Shown here: positions 1 to 11,561 of the stretch, piece by piece
How the letters are laid out: the number at the start of each line of letters is the position of its first letter
Position numbering within the stretch: position 1 is the stretch's first letter
Source: Lampris incognitus
Taxonomy: Eukaryota > Chordata > Actinopteri > Lampriformes > Lampridae
DNA length: 64,000 nt
Reading direction: 5' to 3'
Assembly: GCF_029633865.1 (NCBI RefSeq)
Contig: NC_079211.1
Coordinates: 144,850,270 to 144,914,269 of the forward strand
The notes under the pieces: generated by a model
Databases searched by the model: none
The model's input: the letters and a program-made list of their open reading frames with translations, nothing else
What the model was told of the DNA's origin: nothing
Position numbers and translations under genes: made by a program

Positions 1-185
1 GGGCTTCTGGAAATCCCGCCGCCGGATAGTTGGGATGTCACCGGGCCTTGATTAGTAAACGTACACATCTTATTGTATCAGGCGCCCAAATTCACGGGTT
101 ATCAAAACCTGTTCTCGGTGTGCGCCGGTATTTCCCTCGGTGATGAGAAATTTTTCAGTTGTGTTCGGTCAGCCAGCCGGCTGCT

Positions 186-331
186 TGGGGGATGATGATG
201 ATGATGATGATGGTGATGAAGATGATTATTTTGTGTGTTTGTGTTGGGGAAATAGTTGGGGGATGATGATGATGATGATGGTGATGAAGATGATTATTTT
301 GTGTGTTTGTGTTGGGGAAATAGTTGGGGGA
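186..331. repeat. Tandem duplication of a ~72-bp unit containing (ATG)n
   Basis: Two near-identical units follow each other. Each begins with a GATGAT run, continues through a GATGAAGATGATTATTTTG segment and ends with GTGTTTGTGTTGGGGAAATA. They differ mainly by one ATG triplet. No gene is visible around them. Confidence 0.85.
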
Positions 332-1310
332 TGATTTAGTTTGTTTTTGTTCCAGCAGGGGAATCTGGCAGCGGCCATGTGACCGGAGTTGTGGCTCCTC
401 GGATCAACAACATCCTGAAGCCCCGCTATGGCCCCGCTACGGCCCCGCTATGGCCCCGCTACGCCCCCCCCCCCCTACTAAAACGAGCGCACTTGTCGAC
501 CGATCGGACGCTTGTACGACCCTCTCCTTCCAACCGCTTCAGAAAACGTTGTCCCCGGTCGGCGGGCCCTCGTCGGAGGAGACTCGCGTTGGCGGCCGGC
601 GGCGTGCTTGGTTCGGCTCAGTACTCCGGCTGTTTCTCCACGCCGCCTGGATTCCCAGCTCTAAACTCTGCAGCTGAGCCGATGCCGAGGGTCTTTGTGG
701 ACACTGAGTGGCATTGCGCACATGAAGCTGCGATGACGGTACGATTAGGCCTCCCGTAAACCTCGACGGCCGACTCAGAGTCAGCCCCGAAAACCAGCAC
801 TTAGTTACTGACACCTTCATAGCAATGGCTGACTGAATCTCTCTCGCTCTCTCTCTCTCTCTTGTCTGTCTTTATGACCGGGGTTGTCGCTGCTTGTCGA
901 GCAGTGCGGTGTGTGAAGTTGTGGTAGAACCTGTGTGCGTTTGCTCTCGGCTGCTCCCGCTGCAGGTAGTCACAGATCTCTGACACAGTGACATCAATCA
1001 AGTCTCTGGCAAGACTGACAGCCCGTCTTTGATCAGGCGTTGTGGAGACGCCCCGTGTCCTCATCCTCAGCTGCCCCGGCAGCACCTGTTTGCTAGTCCG
1101 GGCCTGTCTGCTTGGAGCGCGGCACTTAGCCTCTCGCTGTCTTAAGACTCACACATGACACACACTGACACACACACACACACGCATAACAAACACACCA
1201 AGGAATTTGGCTGTTGCTGAGGAGCTACGTGTATTTGTGTGTGTGTGTGTGTGCGCACACATGCTCCACATGCAGTCGAATCGAAACGAAAGCCTGTTTC
1301 ACCTAAAAGT
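332..1310. other. No gene recognised
   Basis: GC-rich stretch with a short imperfect tandem repeat of GCCCCGCTATG/GCCCCGCTACG at about 421-466, a CT run near 840-865 and a CA run near 1165-1185. Short open frames exist on both strands but none resembles a known protein. Confidence 0.5.
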
Positions 1311-1650
1311 CACCCCCCCCCCTCTTTTCTCCCCAATTGTACCCGGCCAATCACGCCGCTCTTCCGAGCCGTCCCGGTCGCCGCTCCACCCCCCTCTGTC
1401 GATCCGGGGGGGGCTGCACACTACCACATGCCTCCTCCCATACATGTGGAGTCGCCAGCCGCTTCTTCTCACCTGACCGTGAGGAGTTTCGCCAGGGGGG
1501 GCGTAGCGCGTGGAAGCATCACGCTATCCCCCCCGAACAGGTGCCCCGACCGACCAGAGGAGGCGCTAGTGCAGCGACCAGGACACACACCCACGTCCGG
1601 CTTCCCGTCCGCAGACACGGCCAGGGACGCCTGACCAAGCCGGAGGCCTA
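1311..1650 (-). mobile_element. tRNA-type SINE, family C (no head)
   Basis: Minus-strand copy of a SINE that recurs at 5828-6226 and 56806-57205. It shares the body (GGAGTCGCCAGCCGCTTCTT, the GACCAGAGGAGGCGCTAGTG block, and GACACGGCCA near the right end). It stops at about 1650, before the tRNA-like head seen in the complete copies, so it is truncated or diverged on that side. Confidence 0.75.
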
Positions 1651-1724
1651 AAGGTCATCGTTGACACCACCTCTACTTCTTAAGCACTGCTTCCCGTGTA
1701 AATATCTTGTCTTGTAGAGGGAGC

Positions 1725-1763
1725 TCCTCCTCCTCCTCCTCCTCCTCCTCCTCCTCCTCCTCT
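1725..1763. repeat. (CTC)n trinucleotide microsatellite
   Basis: About twelve consecutive CTC/TCC triplets. They give artefactual poly-Ser or poly-Arg frames on the two strands. Confidence 0.9.
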
Positions 1764-2094
1764 GGCTGCATGAGGAAGGGCGAGTTGGTGTACCAGGGGG
1801 CTGATTCAAAAACACACACACACACCTCGGTTGGCCGTGTGGGCAGTGCCTTCCCGGCTGAAGGTGAGAGTAATTACATAAGAAGCCTGCAGCGGCGGCG
1901 GCCCCGCCCCCCTTCTCTTCCAGGCGCATAACGAATCGCCTCGCGGGCCCTCCACTGATCAAACACGTGTTTGATAGTGGCTTCGCTCTGAAAGACGGCC
2001 GAGTGTGTTTATTTGCATGTGGAGTAGCGAGCGACTTTGAGGTGGAGATCAGGCAGATTAGCGTCAGCTAAGACAGACCTGGGCAAACAGACAC

Positions 2095-2134
2095 CCCACC
2101 CCCGCCCCCGCCCCCACCCCCGCCCCCGCCCCCA
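2095..2134. repeat. C5-run array (potential i-motif/G-quadruplex)
   Basis: Seven runs of about five C separated by single A or G. The minus strand therefore has the G-run spacing of a possible quadruplex. No adjacent gene explains it. Confidence 0.8.
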
Positions 2135-2235
2135 CAAACTAGCTGTGCACTTCACTCGTAGCACTGGTTAGGCAGAGTGGATCGGACACACCCAGGCGCA
2201 ACCCCTGCAACTGTTCAGCTGCCATTTGTTTGTTT

Positions 2236-2261
2236 CATGCGTGTGTGTGTGTGCTTGTGTG

Positions 2262-2293
<32 letters not shown>

Positions 2294-2301
2294 CTTGTGT
2301 G

Positions 2302-2344
<43 letters not shown>
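2236..2344. repeat. (GT)n microsatellite
   Basis: Roughly 110 bp of GT dinucleotides interrupted by a few GC or TT pairs. Cys/Val-rich frames across it are artefacts of the repeat. Confidence 0.95.
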
Positions 2345-2571
2345 ATGCCAGCCTCCAGCCTTAAATCTTCCTTTCTTTCTTCCGCGTTTTCCACATGTTG
2401 TCTCTTTTACACTGGCGCGAGTATAAAACTCGCACCCGGGTCCCCGGCAGTGCTGTTAAGGACTAAGTGGGGAACCGGTCACATATTTTGCTTTGCGGCC
2501 TCGCCGTGATTTCGCGTTCATCTTCAGAATGAGAACGGGATGCAGAATTTGGCAAGGATTTGTCTTGATTT

Positions 2572-2857
2572 TTAGTCCAACCTTAGGGGGTCGTCCCGGG
2601 TCGTCCTCTGTGTGGAGTTTGCATGTTCTCCCCGTGTCTGCGTGGGTTTCCTCCGGGGGCTCCGGTTTCCTCCCACAGTCCAAAGACATGTAGGTCGGGT
2701 GACTTGGCCACACTAAATTGCCCCTCGGCCCGGTGTGATGGCCTGGCGGCCTGTCCAGGGTGTCTCCCCGCCTGCCGCCCAATGACTGCTGGGATAGGCT
2801 CCAGCATCCCCGCGACCCTGAGAGCAGGATAAGCGGTTCAGATAATGGATGGATGGA
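2572..2857 (+). mobile_element. SINE-like repeat, family A (5'-truncated)
   Basis: The family A body is recognisable by GTGGAGTTTGCATGTTCTCC, GTGGGTTTCCTCCGG, CAGTCCAAAGACATG, GGCGGCCTGTCCAGGGTGTC and CTGGGATAGGCTCCAGCATC, ending in the (ATGG)n tail. The tRNA-like head with A and B boxes is missing. Full copies lie at 9106-9494, 16984-17352, 44824-45181 and 54662-55049. Confidence 0.85.
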
Positions 2858-3196
2858 TATACTCTACTGATCCCCGTAGGGAAATTCCTCTCTGCATTTA
2901 GCCCATGCTAGCTGCGTAGCTAGGAGCAGTGGGCAGCCGCCGTGCAGCAGTTCGTCTTGCCACTGCCTCGGTCAGGGGCACAGACGGAGTACGAACCCTA
3001 ACATGCCTGTCTTTTTGATGGTGGGGGGAAAGCGGCGCACCCGGAGAAAACCCGCCGCAGACACAGGGAAAACATGCAAACTCCACACAGAGGATGACCC
3101 CATGACCCCACAAGGTTGGACAACCCCGGGGTTCGAACCCAGGACCTTCTTGCTGTGGGGCGACAGCGCTAACGACCGCGCCACCGTGCCGCCCGT
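2858..3196 (-). mobile_element. SINE-like repeat, family B (family A head, different tail)
   Basis: Read on the minus strand, it begins with the family A head: a GCGGCACGGTGGCGC-like A-box region, then GTTCGAACCC as B box, then the GTTTGCATGTTTTCCC body. It ends in an unrelated tail containing GATCCCCGTAGGGAAATTCC on the plus strand. A second copy with the same tail is at 18314-18650. It lies back to back with the family A copy on its left. Confidence 0.75.
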
Positions 3197-3694
3197 CTTG
3201 GTGGTACAACAAGTCCTCACATCAGGGTGCAAAACTTGCGTCAAAGGGGCAGACTGTGCACCCGGGCAGCACCATGCCTTGCTCTATTCCCCCAGCACCA
3301 GAGAACCGCCTCGCTAAACAGGCACAACCAAGTCATCTTTAATCGATAGCGAAATAGGAAATCGTGTGTAGAGGACGTAGAGGTGGACTTCGGCAGGAGC
3401 CCATCCCGAGCAGGGCCGGCGAATTCCAAGAAGCGGCGGTCGCCACAAGGTGCAGCGTGACCGAGAAGGCGAGCGATGGAGTGGCGGCGGGGATGTGAAT
3501 AGCGTGGCGTCAGCTGGAGGCAGGGGTTTCGCCATGGTGATTTAGCGGCGGCAGATTGCGACGCTCTAATCTGCCACCTTCCTAATCCTCGCTGCAAAGG
3601 CCTGCGATAATAAAACACCCGTCAGGATTCCTGCGCCGAGCATCTCATTGTTGTCCTGGACCGGGGGATAGCTTTCTTCTTTCTGAGCACATTC

Positions 3695-4333
3695 TTACAC
3701 ACACACACACACACTACACACACACACACACACCACACACCACACATGCATGCACGCTCGCATGCACACACAACAAATACGTACATACACAAATCCCCTA
3801 CCCACACAATCCCACGTAAGTAACCATGATTGTGTGCGTTGTGTTGGGAAAGTGTGCAAGCTACGGGAAAAAATTATGCACACACTCAACACGTAAACAC
3901 GCACACAGACCCACACACACACACACACACACATATACTCTGTTTTCCTTTGTTGTTTGTTTCAGAGCAACCGTTGGTCTGCGTGCACGAGACTTGCGGG
4001 CCGCTGACGGCGTGACGCTTCACCCGACGAGTTCTGCAAAAGAAACGGCTCCCACGCCGCATTTGGGAACGCCGACACCTGTCCACAAGTGTGTGTGTGT
4101 GTGCGTGTGTGCGAACATGTGCGTGGGTTTGCATGTTTTCCATGTGCACACGGACGCGGCAGTGTGTGTCCGTATGTGTGTTTCAGCGTGTTAGCAAACA
4201 TTTGCGGTTTGCGTGTGCCAGTGGGCATCTGTGGCGGCATTCTGGGAACTGCTGCCAAGGCAGCGACGGGACTGACAACAGAATGGAGGGGAGCACCGGG
4301 AGACTGACGGCGTGTTTATATATTTGTGCGTGC

Positions 4334-4370
<37 letters not shown>
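3695..4370. repeat. Cluster of CA/GT microsatellites
   Basis: Separate (CA)n tracts lie at about 3695-3745 and 3902-3934, with (GT)n tracts at about 4089-4110 and 4329-4368. The intervening sequence shows no recognisable gene. Confidence 0.85.
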
Positions 4371-5827
4371 TATATAGCCTGTATAGGAGCTATAGAGGGA
4401 GGGCGGCAGGGAGAGGAAGAGGGATGATGACGGATCTGGCAGGGCTCGTGAACACCGCTGAGAGAAAATGCCTGCGGTTCAAAGAAACTCTCAGCAAACT
4501 TAACAAAGCGAGATGGCGCGGGGGGGGGGGGGGGCACATGAAAGCGAGGCTCACTATCAACTGTCACATAGGCTCGCGGAAAACATCTCAGTCCTGCAAA
4601 TGAAATGCGTGCCGCCATTTTTTATTTTTTGACATCAATTTCATGCACTGGGCGGTGCAGCGCGTACGGAGCGCGGATTACAAAGATATGACTCCTTTAC
4701 CCGCCCCCCCCGCCCCCCCCCCCCCTCCTCCGTAGGGGGGAAGCGGTTATTTTACATCTCCGTCCCTCTCCGCTGCAAGGACGGCGGGGGGGGGCAGACC
4801 GGGCTGGCTTTAATACTTGCTCAAAAACACTCCAGCAGCAGGGCCGGCGTCGTCAACACAACCCTAACGGGGCCCATCTGGTGGGAGGGCAGCGCCCTCG
4901 GCCCGCGGTGGTGCCAGCCCTGCTGATGGAGCACAGATGACGGCGGAGCAGCGGCACGTCTTTCATACACGGGAGATGGCGGCGGACGGCTTGCCCGTGG
5001 TGAGAAGACGCAGAGGCCGAGTCACCGGTCGACTCCCTTCGACTGCTGTAGTCCACCGTGTTGTTGTAACGAACTACAGTAGGGTTTATCTCTGCATGTG
5101 TGTGTGTGTGTGAGAGAATTACAACTTGGCAAACTGATTCTCTTAGCTAACTCGATTGGGACTTTGTTATTCATAGTTTTGGCCGGATTTACCCCCCCCC
5201 CCTCGAGTTGTGATTTTGCTGTTACGGGTTGTTTTTATTGGTGCAATCGGGTCCTGCAAACATCCCAGGAGAGTGTCTTTCTTTTCCGGGGGCATCAAGT
5301 TAATACGAACAGGCGTACACAACGCATAACATGTGTTAGTCCACGGTGGCCAAACACAATGTCCCATTTTGCTCTCCGGTTTGAGTTGGGTAGGGACTGG
5401 ACTGGAAGCAATTTGGGATAAGTACAGAGGAGCAGTTGAGGAGATGGTAAATGGCTTTAGGACCCGTATCTGATACCAGCGCTTGTGTTCCCGAGTAATC
5501 AAGCTCCAGTATGGCGGCGGAGGAATCTCGGTTTCCCAGACACTGGTCGTGGCCTAGATTGGCTGGCCCTGATAATGGTAACGGGTGCGATGGCAGGAAC
5601 GGGTCTACACAGAGGAGAGGTCGGGACCCGGCTATCTGGAAAATGCAGGTCCACTCACGGGGCAAATCACTGTGACGCCCCTCCACTGTAGCCTTTATAA
5701 CACAATTGGCCCGCCAGCCATTGTTGATGTAGTAATTCATCGGTTTCGAGATGTGTTTTCGTTGTGATATTTTTGGTCTGAGGCTCTTGGTATATTAAAC
5801 AGGATGCTGTGACAGATTTATTAACAC
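4371..5827. other. No gene recognised
   Basis: Contains homopolymer runs of G (about 4519-4534) and C (about 4705-4725 and 5191-5201). Short open frames exist on both strands but none resembles a known protein. Confidence 0.45.
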
Positions 5828-6226
5828 CCCCCCCCCCAATTGTACTTGGCCGAGTGCTCTATTTTCCGAGCCTTCCTTGTCGCTGCTCCACCCCATCTGC
5901 TGATCCGGGGAGGGCTGCAGACTACCACGTGCCTCCGTACACGGGGAGTCGCCAGCCGCTTCTTTTCACCTGACAGTAAGGAGTTTCACCAGGGGGACAT
6001 AGCACGTGCGAGGATCACGCTACCCCCCCCCCCGAACAGGCTCCCCGACCGACCAGAGGAGGCGCTAGTGCAGCGAGCAGGACACATACCCACACCCGGC
6101 TTCCCACCCACAGACACGGCCAATTGTGTCTGTAGGGACGCCCGACCAAGCCGGGGGTCAACACAGGGATTCGAACCGGCGATCCCCGTGTTGGTAGGCA
6201 ACGGAATAGACCGCCACGCCGCCCGG
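5828..6226 (-). mobile_element. Complete tRNA-type SINE, family C, with target-site duplication
   Basis: The 13-bp duplication GATTTATTAACAC occurs at 5815-5827 and again at 6227-6239, exactly flanking the element. On the minus strand it starts with a tRNA-like head (GGCGTGGCGGTCTATTCCG as A-box region, GGTTCGAATCC as B box). It continues through the family body and ends in a run of G next to the duplication. The SINE reading follows from the pol III boxes and flanking duplication. Confidence 0.9.
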
Positions 6227-6239
6227 GATTTATTAACAC

Positions 6240-9105
6240 TCGCTGTGCTGTGTGGTAGTGCGGTGAGATTAACACGTAATCTTGAGTTATGAAAGGTTAA
6301 TAGACTCCTTAAAGTTTTATTTTCCTCGTAAAAGTGCCCAAGAACAGGTGAGAATACGTTTAAGAAACAGTTAAAAGAAAAACCAGCTGTTTCTTCAGAG
6401 TTGCTCTGCGCAGCACCTGTCGTACGAGAGAGCCCAAGACAAAGGCCTGCCACGGAGCCGTTGGTGGGTCCGACCATTATTTACAACCCAAGCACGCAAA
6501 CTATGCGTTCACACATTCAGTGCGCGGCGGCTTCGTGGCAGGCCAGCGAATGTTCGCCGACGCGGTCTACGCCGAGCGACAACTGCTTCCACGAAGACGA
6601 AGAGCTAAATTTAGCTTGCAGCGTGCGGCCCTGGCTTCGGGTCGCGGACAGTGTTTTCAACCGACAACAGGGGCCGGATTCACAGAACAGCGCGGTGACA
6701 AACCTCCGGTTCTTCAGACGCTAGAGGAGAGCGGTTGCTGCAGCAAACAGCAGATTCTGCGGGGAGATAAATGATGGGTGGTGTCGGCGTTTAGCAGCGC
6801 CGCTCTTGCAGCAGCCAGGAGCGAGGGGCTGGCGTTGCATTTCTCTGGTCTTTGTCGGGGCCGAGGTGCGTTTTTTAACACCGCTTTTATGCGCTCGGCT
6901 GACAAAGATGATTTGATGGATTTTTTGAATTTGAAGCGGAATTGCATGTGCGCCGATTGAGTGTTGTTTCACCCTGTGGAGCAGGTTTCCCTGGCCCAGA
7001 AGGAATGGGGGGCGGGGGGGGGGGGCAGAAGCAGGCCAGCGGAGGTCAGCAAGGACAGGGAGAGCCTCTCATGTTCGTCGGATGCCTTGGAGGACTGTCA
7101 CAAGGGGCAATGAGTCAGTTCATTGATATTCAAGGATTTGACCTGCAGACAACAGGGATGTCACTAGAGTTAAGGCGGCCATGTCCCTCCTTATTGTGCG
7201 GAGCCAAAAAGCCAGGGGTCCCCCCTCCCCAGCTCCGACCCCCCTCCCCTACGCACGGTTGTCATGGTGAACAAATCAAGCCGGCAGCACTTTGTCACAC
7301 TCATGTGGGCACATTCTCTCCTTCTTCCTCTCTTTCTTTCCTTTCTCCGACTTTTTGTCCTGCTGGTTCACCAAAGGGGCTGCCAAAGAGGGCTTTCTGT
7401 CCACCGACAATGCCCGGCGAGTCATGGACATCCCCATACATATACAGTGCGCCGGACAACGGGGCTATGGAAATCCAAGGGCTTCTCCTTCCAAGAAGCT
7501 GTACACACGGCGACAGATAGGTTTCCTGTCTCTTGTGGGATCTAAGTGGGTGGAGTGAGTTTTTTCTTCTTCTTTTTTTTTTCCCCTTCATTTGAAGGCT
7601 GAGGCTGCAGGACAAGTTAGGTCAGGTGGTGAATCCACACTACAGGTCACTAAGTCCAAATGCCAAACAATCACATCTCTTCCCACAGCTGGATTAGAGG
7701 GCTGATGCGGCAGTTAAGCCCTATGCCAAGTGAGCTGGTGTCATGCGCAGTGTTACTTGGAGCTGCTAGTGTGTACTTGCACTGGTTTACTTTAATAACA
7801 GCGGGCCACTGTAACGTCACCGTGAATAAAACCTGGCGTATAAGATAAGAGCAAAAAATCATTCAGCAGAAATTAATCTGATTCACTTGCAAAACATACC
7901 GTCTTCATAACCTTACCCTGTCATCTAATGGAAAACAATTGACTGATGTTTGGCAATAGGCCTCTGCGGTGTCCTGATGCCAAAAAAGAAGAAGAAGAAG
8001 AAGAAGAAAAAAAGCCAATGTCAAGGAGATTAGACTGAAGGGAAAATTGCAGCTGTATTTAAGAAGTGGAGCTGGCGAGCGGCTGCTCTCAGGTGATGGG
8101 GCATGTCTGTGCCTCACCCCATCTGAACCTGACGGCTGCTGTGGCTGGCACTATAATTACAGAGGTTAGTCATAAATCACAGAGCCAGAGGGAGAAGTAG
8201 AAAGTCGGAGAGGCAGAGCAAGGTGGTGTGAGGGAGAGCGAGAGAGAGAGATTGAGGGAGGGAGGGAGGGAGGGAGAGATTGCCTCAGGGCCAAGGAAGA
8301 AGGCACTGATGGGACTCAACCATCAGAAACATGCTGTTCCCTCCCACATACACTCCTTGTCTTTCTCTTAATCATTCTCTCTATTTTCTTTCTTTCTTTC
8401 TCCCACTTTCTCGCTCTCACACAAACACTAACAAATGTGCGTGCACACACACACACACACACACACGGGATCCAGAAACTCCCCTAGCCAAGGGAGCATG
8501 ACTGTATAGGGGCCTTCCCGGTCCAACGGGTTCCCGAACGCACCGCACTCCTACACTGGGAGCACATTAAAGGAAGTAGCTCTGGCCAACAGGAAGTCAT
8601 GGTGTCAGCTGCTGATGTGAAACAATACCATTCTTACCTTTTCCGGATCGCAATAAGGGAAATACTCTAGTGCCTTGTTGCTTCACGTCTACTTTTCTCA
8701 AGGGGGCAAAACTGGGCAAACCTCTCCCGTGGTGCTTCATTACAGTAGCAGACTAAAAAAAGAAAGAGGAGGAACTCGGCTACACTCGGTGAAAACCTGA
8801 CACTGGAACTTTTCTAACATTTCACGCGATATAGCGTTCATTCATGATGAACAAAAAAGAAAAACCTGTCAGTCTCATTATGCCACACTCATATTCCTGT
8901 AGCCATAATGAAGGGTGCAAATTTAACACCTTAAGCGTCACATAGTATGCTCATGTACCCATGTGCTCTCATTCTATACACAGCAGATAGTCAAGATTCA
9001 AGACTACGATAAACAAGTGTAGTAAAAATGCTTAATTTAAAGAAAACCTCTTTTGCAAGGAATTCCCTGTGAGACACAAATCAAGGCGATGATAATGAAA
9101 GTTAG
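6240..9105. other. No gene recognised
   Basis: Holds simple repeats only: a (GAA)n tract at about 7986-8010, GGGA repeats near 8255-8275, and a (CA)n tract near 8443-8466. An open frame at 6942-7520 (+) is Gly/Pro-rich, matches no family I recognise and lacks splice-like borders. Confidence 0.45.
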
Positions 9106-9494
9106 CGGCACGGTGGCGCAGTGGTTAGCGGGGTCACCTCACAGCAAGAAGGTCCTGGATTCGAGCCCCGGGGTAGTCCAACCTTGGGGGGGGGGGGAGT
9201 TGTCCCGGGTCGTCCTCTGTGTGGAGTTTGGATGTTCTCCCCCGCGTCTGCGTGGGTTTCCTCCGGGTGCTCCGGTTTCCTCCCACAGTCCAAAGACATG
9301 TAGGTCAGGTGACTCGGCCGTACTAAATTGCCCCTAGGTGTGAGAGTGTGTGTGTGTGTGGGCCCTGTGTGATGGCCGGGCGGCCTGTCCAGGGTGTCTC
9401 CCCGCCTGCCCCCCAATTACCGCTGGGATAGGCTCCGGCATCCCCGCCACCCTGAGAGCAGGATAAGCGGTTCGGGTAATGGATGGATGGATGA
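9106..9494 (+). mobile_element. SINE-like repeat, family A (full length)
   Basis: The head carries a tRNA-like A box (GTGGCGCAGTGGTTAGCG) and B box (GATTCGAGCCCC). The long conserved body and a GGATGGATGG tail follow. An imperfect duplication of GATGATAATGAAAGTTA may flank it (9089-9105 versus GATGATGGAAGTTA after the tail). Confidence 0.85.
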
Positions 9495-11140
9495 TGGAAG
9501 TTATTGTTATATGGTAATGACTAAGCTTATTAGACACTATTGCATGATTAAGTTATGTATCGAAGCGTTTCTTCTAATATGACCGTGGTCTGTTTAGTAC
9601 AGATGACTATAAAATATCAAGACACAGTGCTGCGATGGTGTAATAATCAGTGCTAAATTGGGACTAATACCCACGATCAAACAACAACAGGCGACACCCT
9701 CGTGGTGATTTGTTGCATTTATTGCTTTGTTTGTTTGTTTTGTCTGATTGTTTTGGATTTTTCCGGTCTCTCTCGACCGCTCGGCAAATCTCTCTCAAGC
9801 TCCGTTCCAACCCTCTTTGGGACAGTTATTGCTTGATGTCAACCGAGTTATTAAATCCTCAACGGGGAGAGGTGAACTTCTCTCGCAGGAAGGGACCGCC
9901 GCATCATTAAATCAGACATTATACCCTTTCATTTTTCAACAAGTAATGTCTTTTGATGGCTGGAAAATCCACGAGGCTGGTCGGTACAAAACCGCCGGGC
10001 TCTAAATCATTCCAGCCCTTTGAGCTCGTAAATAGTGTGACAGGAGCGCGCGCGCGCCAGGCCGAACTGGGGGCGTACGGAAACAGGAAACGCGTCAATG
10101 GCCTCCGTCCGTATCGGACGGGGAGGAACGCGCGGCGCTCGAGGTCAGCAGTCATCATCACACACACACACAGAGACACTGTTACCGAGGGAGACAATCA
10201 AGACCCCGTTGTGTTGGGAGGCGAAAGAGCGGAGCATGTCTGCTGATCCGTAAAACCATCGCCGAGAACCTTTTAACAGGTTCCAAGGACCACGGCACGC
10301 GTTTTAAGTGAAACATAAACAAGGGAAAATATCAAACCCATTAATCTTTCATTAAGCTAGCCGGATAAAAAAGAATCGCTTAAAGTATCATTCGTTACCA
10401 TCACTGCGAGTGCAAAAGCCCCCTGCCAACATCAAAGGCTCCTCAAAGAAACGGAGCGGGAGAGGGAGTCAGTCAGCCGAGTTTGGCTGAGAACCAGCTT
10501 GCGGTTGGTGTTTTAATTTCCACTGACTCATAATGGCACTGAAGAGGAAACGGGGACCGGGGTTTATCAAGGTTCGCGTGGGATCGAGGCCTTTTAAGCA
10601 AACGCTCAACATAAACAGTTACGGCCGTCTTTAAAGGGCCTCTGGATTTAGACTCGGCGGCGGCGAGCTCATCCTCGTCTCGCACAAGTCGTTGTGCCAC
10701 CGAGAGATCAGAGGATCCTCGTGTCCGGAGAATGGGCCAACTCTATTTGAAATATTCTGCACACACTCACACACACACACACACACACAAGCAGGGGGAG
10801 GAGTGCTTGGCATATTTGTGAAGGCTATGTAACAGACCACTTTAGCAACAGATGGGTTTTTTCCTCGGGCGTTTGGGCGGGGTCGGTCCCATCTCGCCTC
10901 TGCGATTCTTTTGAAATGCTTTGTTTCGGTTCTTTTAAAATGCTTCGCCAAACGCCGTTCGATTCAATGGGAGCGTCGTTTTGAAATCATCATCCCATGC
11001 CATAAATAACTGCTTAAACATGTTCCCTCTGAATTATGGGAAAATGCTGCGGTCATTTCAGCTTTTCCGTAACGCAGCATCGAAGATTCTTAAATTCTTA
11101 CCGCCAAATTGTAACGGTTATACAAAACACCTGATAATGG
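9495..11140. other. No gene recognised
   Basis: Nothing recognisable apart from a (CA)n tract near 10756-10790, a short (CA)n near 10159-10170, and a GCGCGCGCGC run near 10045. Confidence 0.45.
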
Positions 11141-11561
11141 GTGATGATACCCAGACAGCATCCGGATGTGGGCCACTTCAGGCAATGATGCGGCACTGCT
11201 GGCCTTCTTCTGGCCCTGACAAAATGGATTTGAGCCTGAAGTGGCCCACATGTATAATCACAAATATGCCAAATCAAACGTGGGCCTTTTCTGGTAAAGA
11301 TGCGGTGCTCTCGGCAACATGTAGTCTGGATGTGACCCTGAAGTGGCCCGTGTGGTAAATGGTGAATATGGCCCAAATATCACAAAACACATATGGGCCA
11401 CCTTTGGCAAATATGTGGCACATGCGGCATTGCTATGGCTTGGTTCTGGCCCAGATCTGGCAAACAGGAACAGACCGCCCAAGTGCCATCATTGCACATG
11501 GTATGTGGGCCGGATGAAAGTGGGGGACGGGTCTGGGCCACAGCAAATTTGCTATCTGGGT
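11141..11561. mobile_element. MITE-like element with short terminal inverted repeats
   Basis: Begins TACCCAGACAGCA and ends TGCTATCTGGGTA, imperfect inverted repeats of about 13 bp. Imperfect GTGATGA/GTGATGC copies flank it. The interior repeats GTGGGCCACTT/AAGTGGCCCACAT-type words in both orientations. There is no coding capacity. The superfamily is uncertain. Confidence 0.6.

Noticed and set aside
2177..2509. Cys/Val-rich open frames over GT tracts (also near 3622-4369)
   Set aside because: Direct translations of dinucleotide repeats.
6942..7520. A 192-codon open frame (+) as a host gene
   Set aside because: Low-complexity Gly/Pro composition, no recognisable family, no splice-site pattern, and other frames in the region are similarly open because of GC content.
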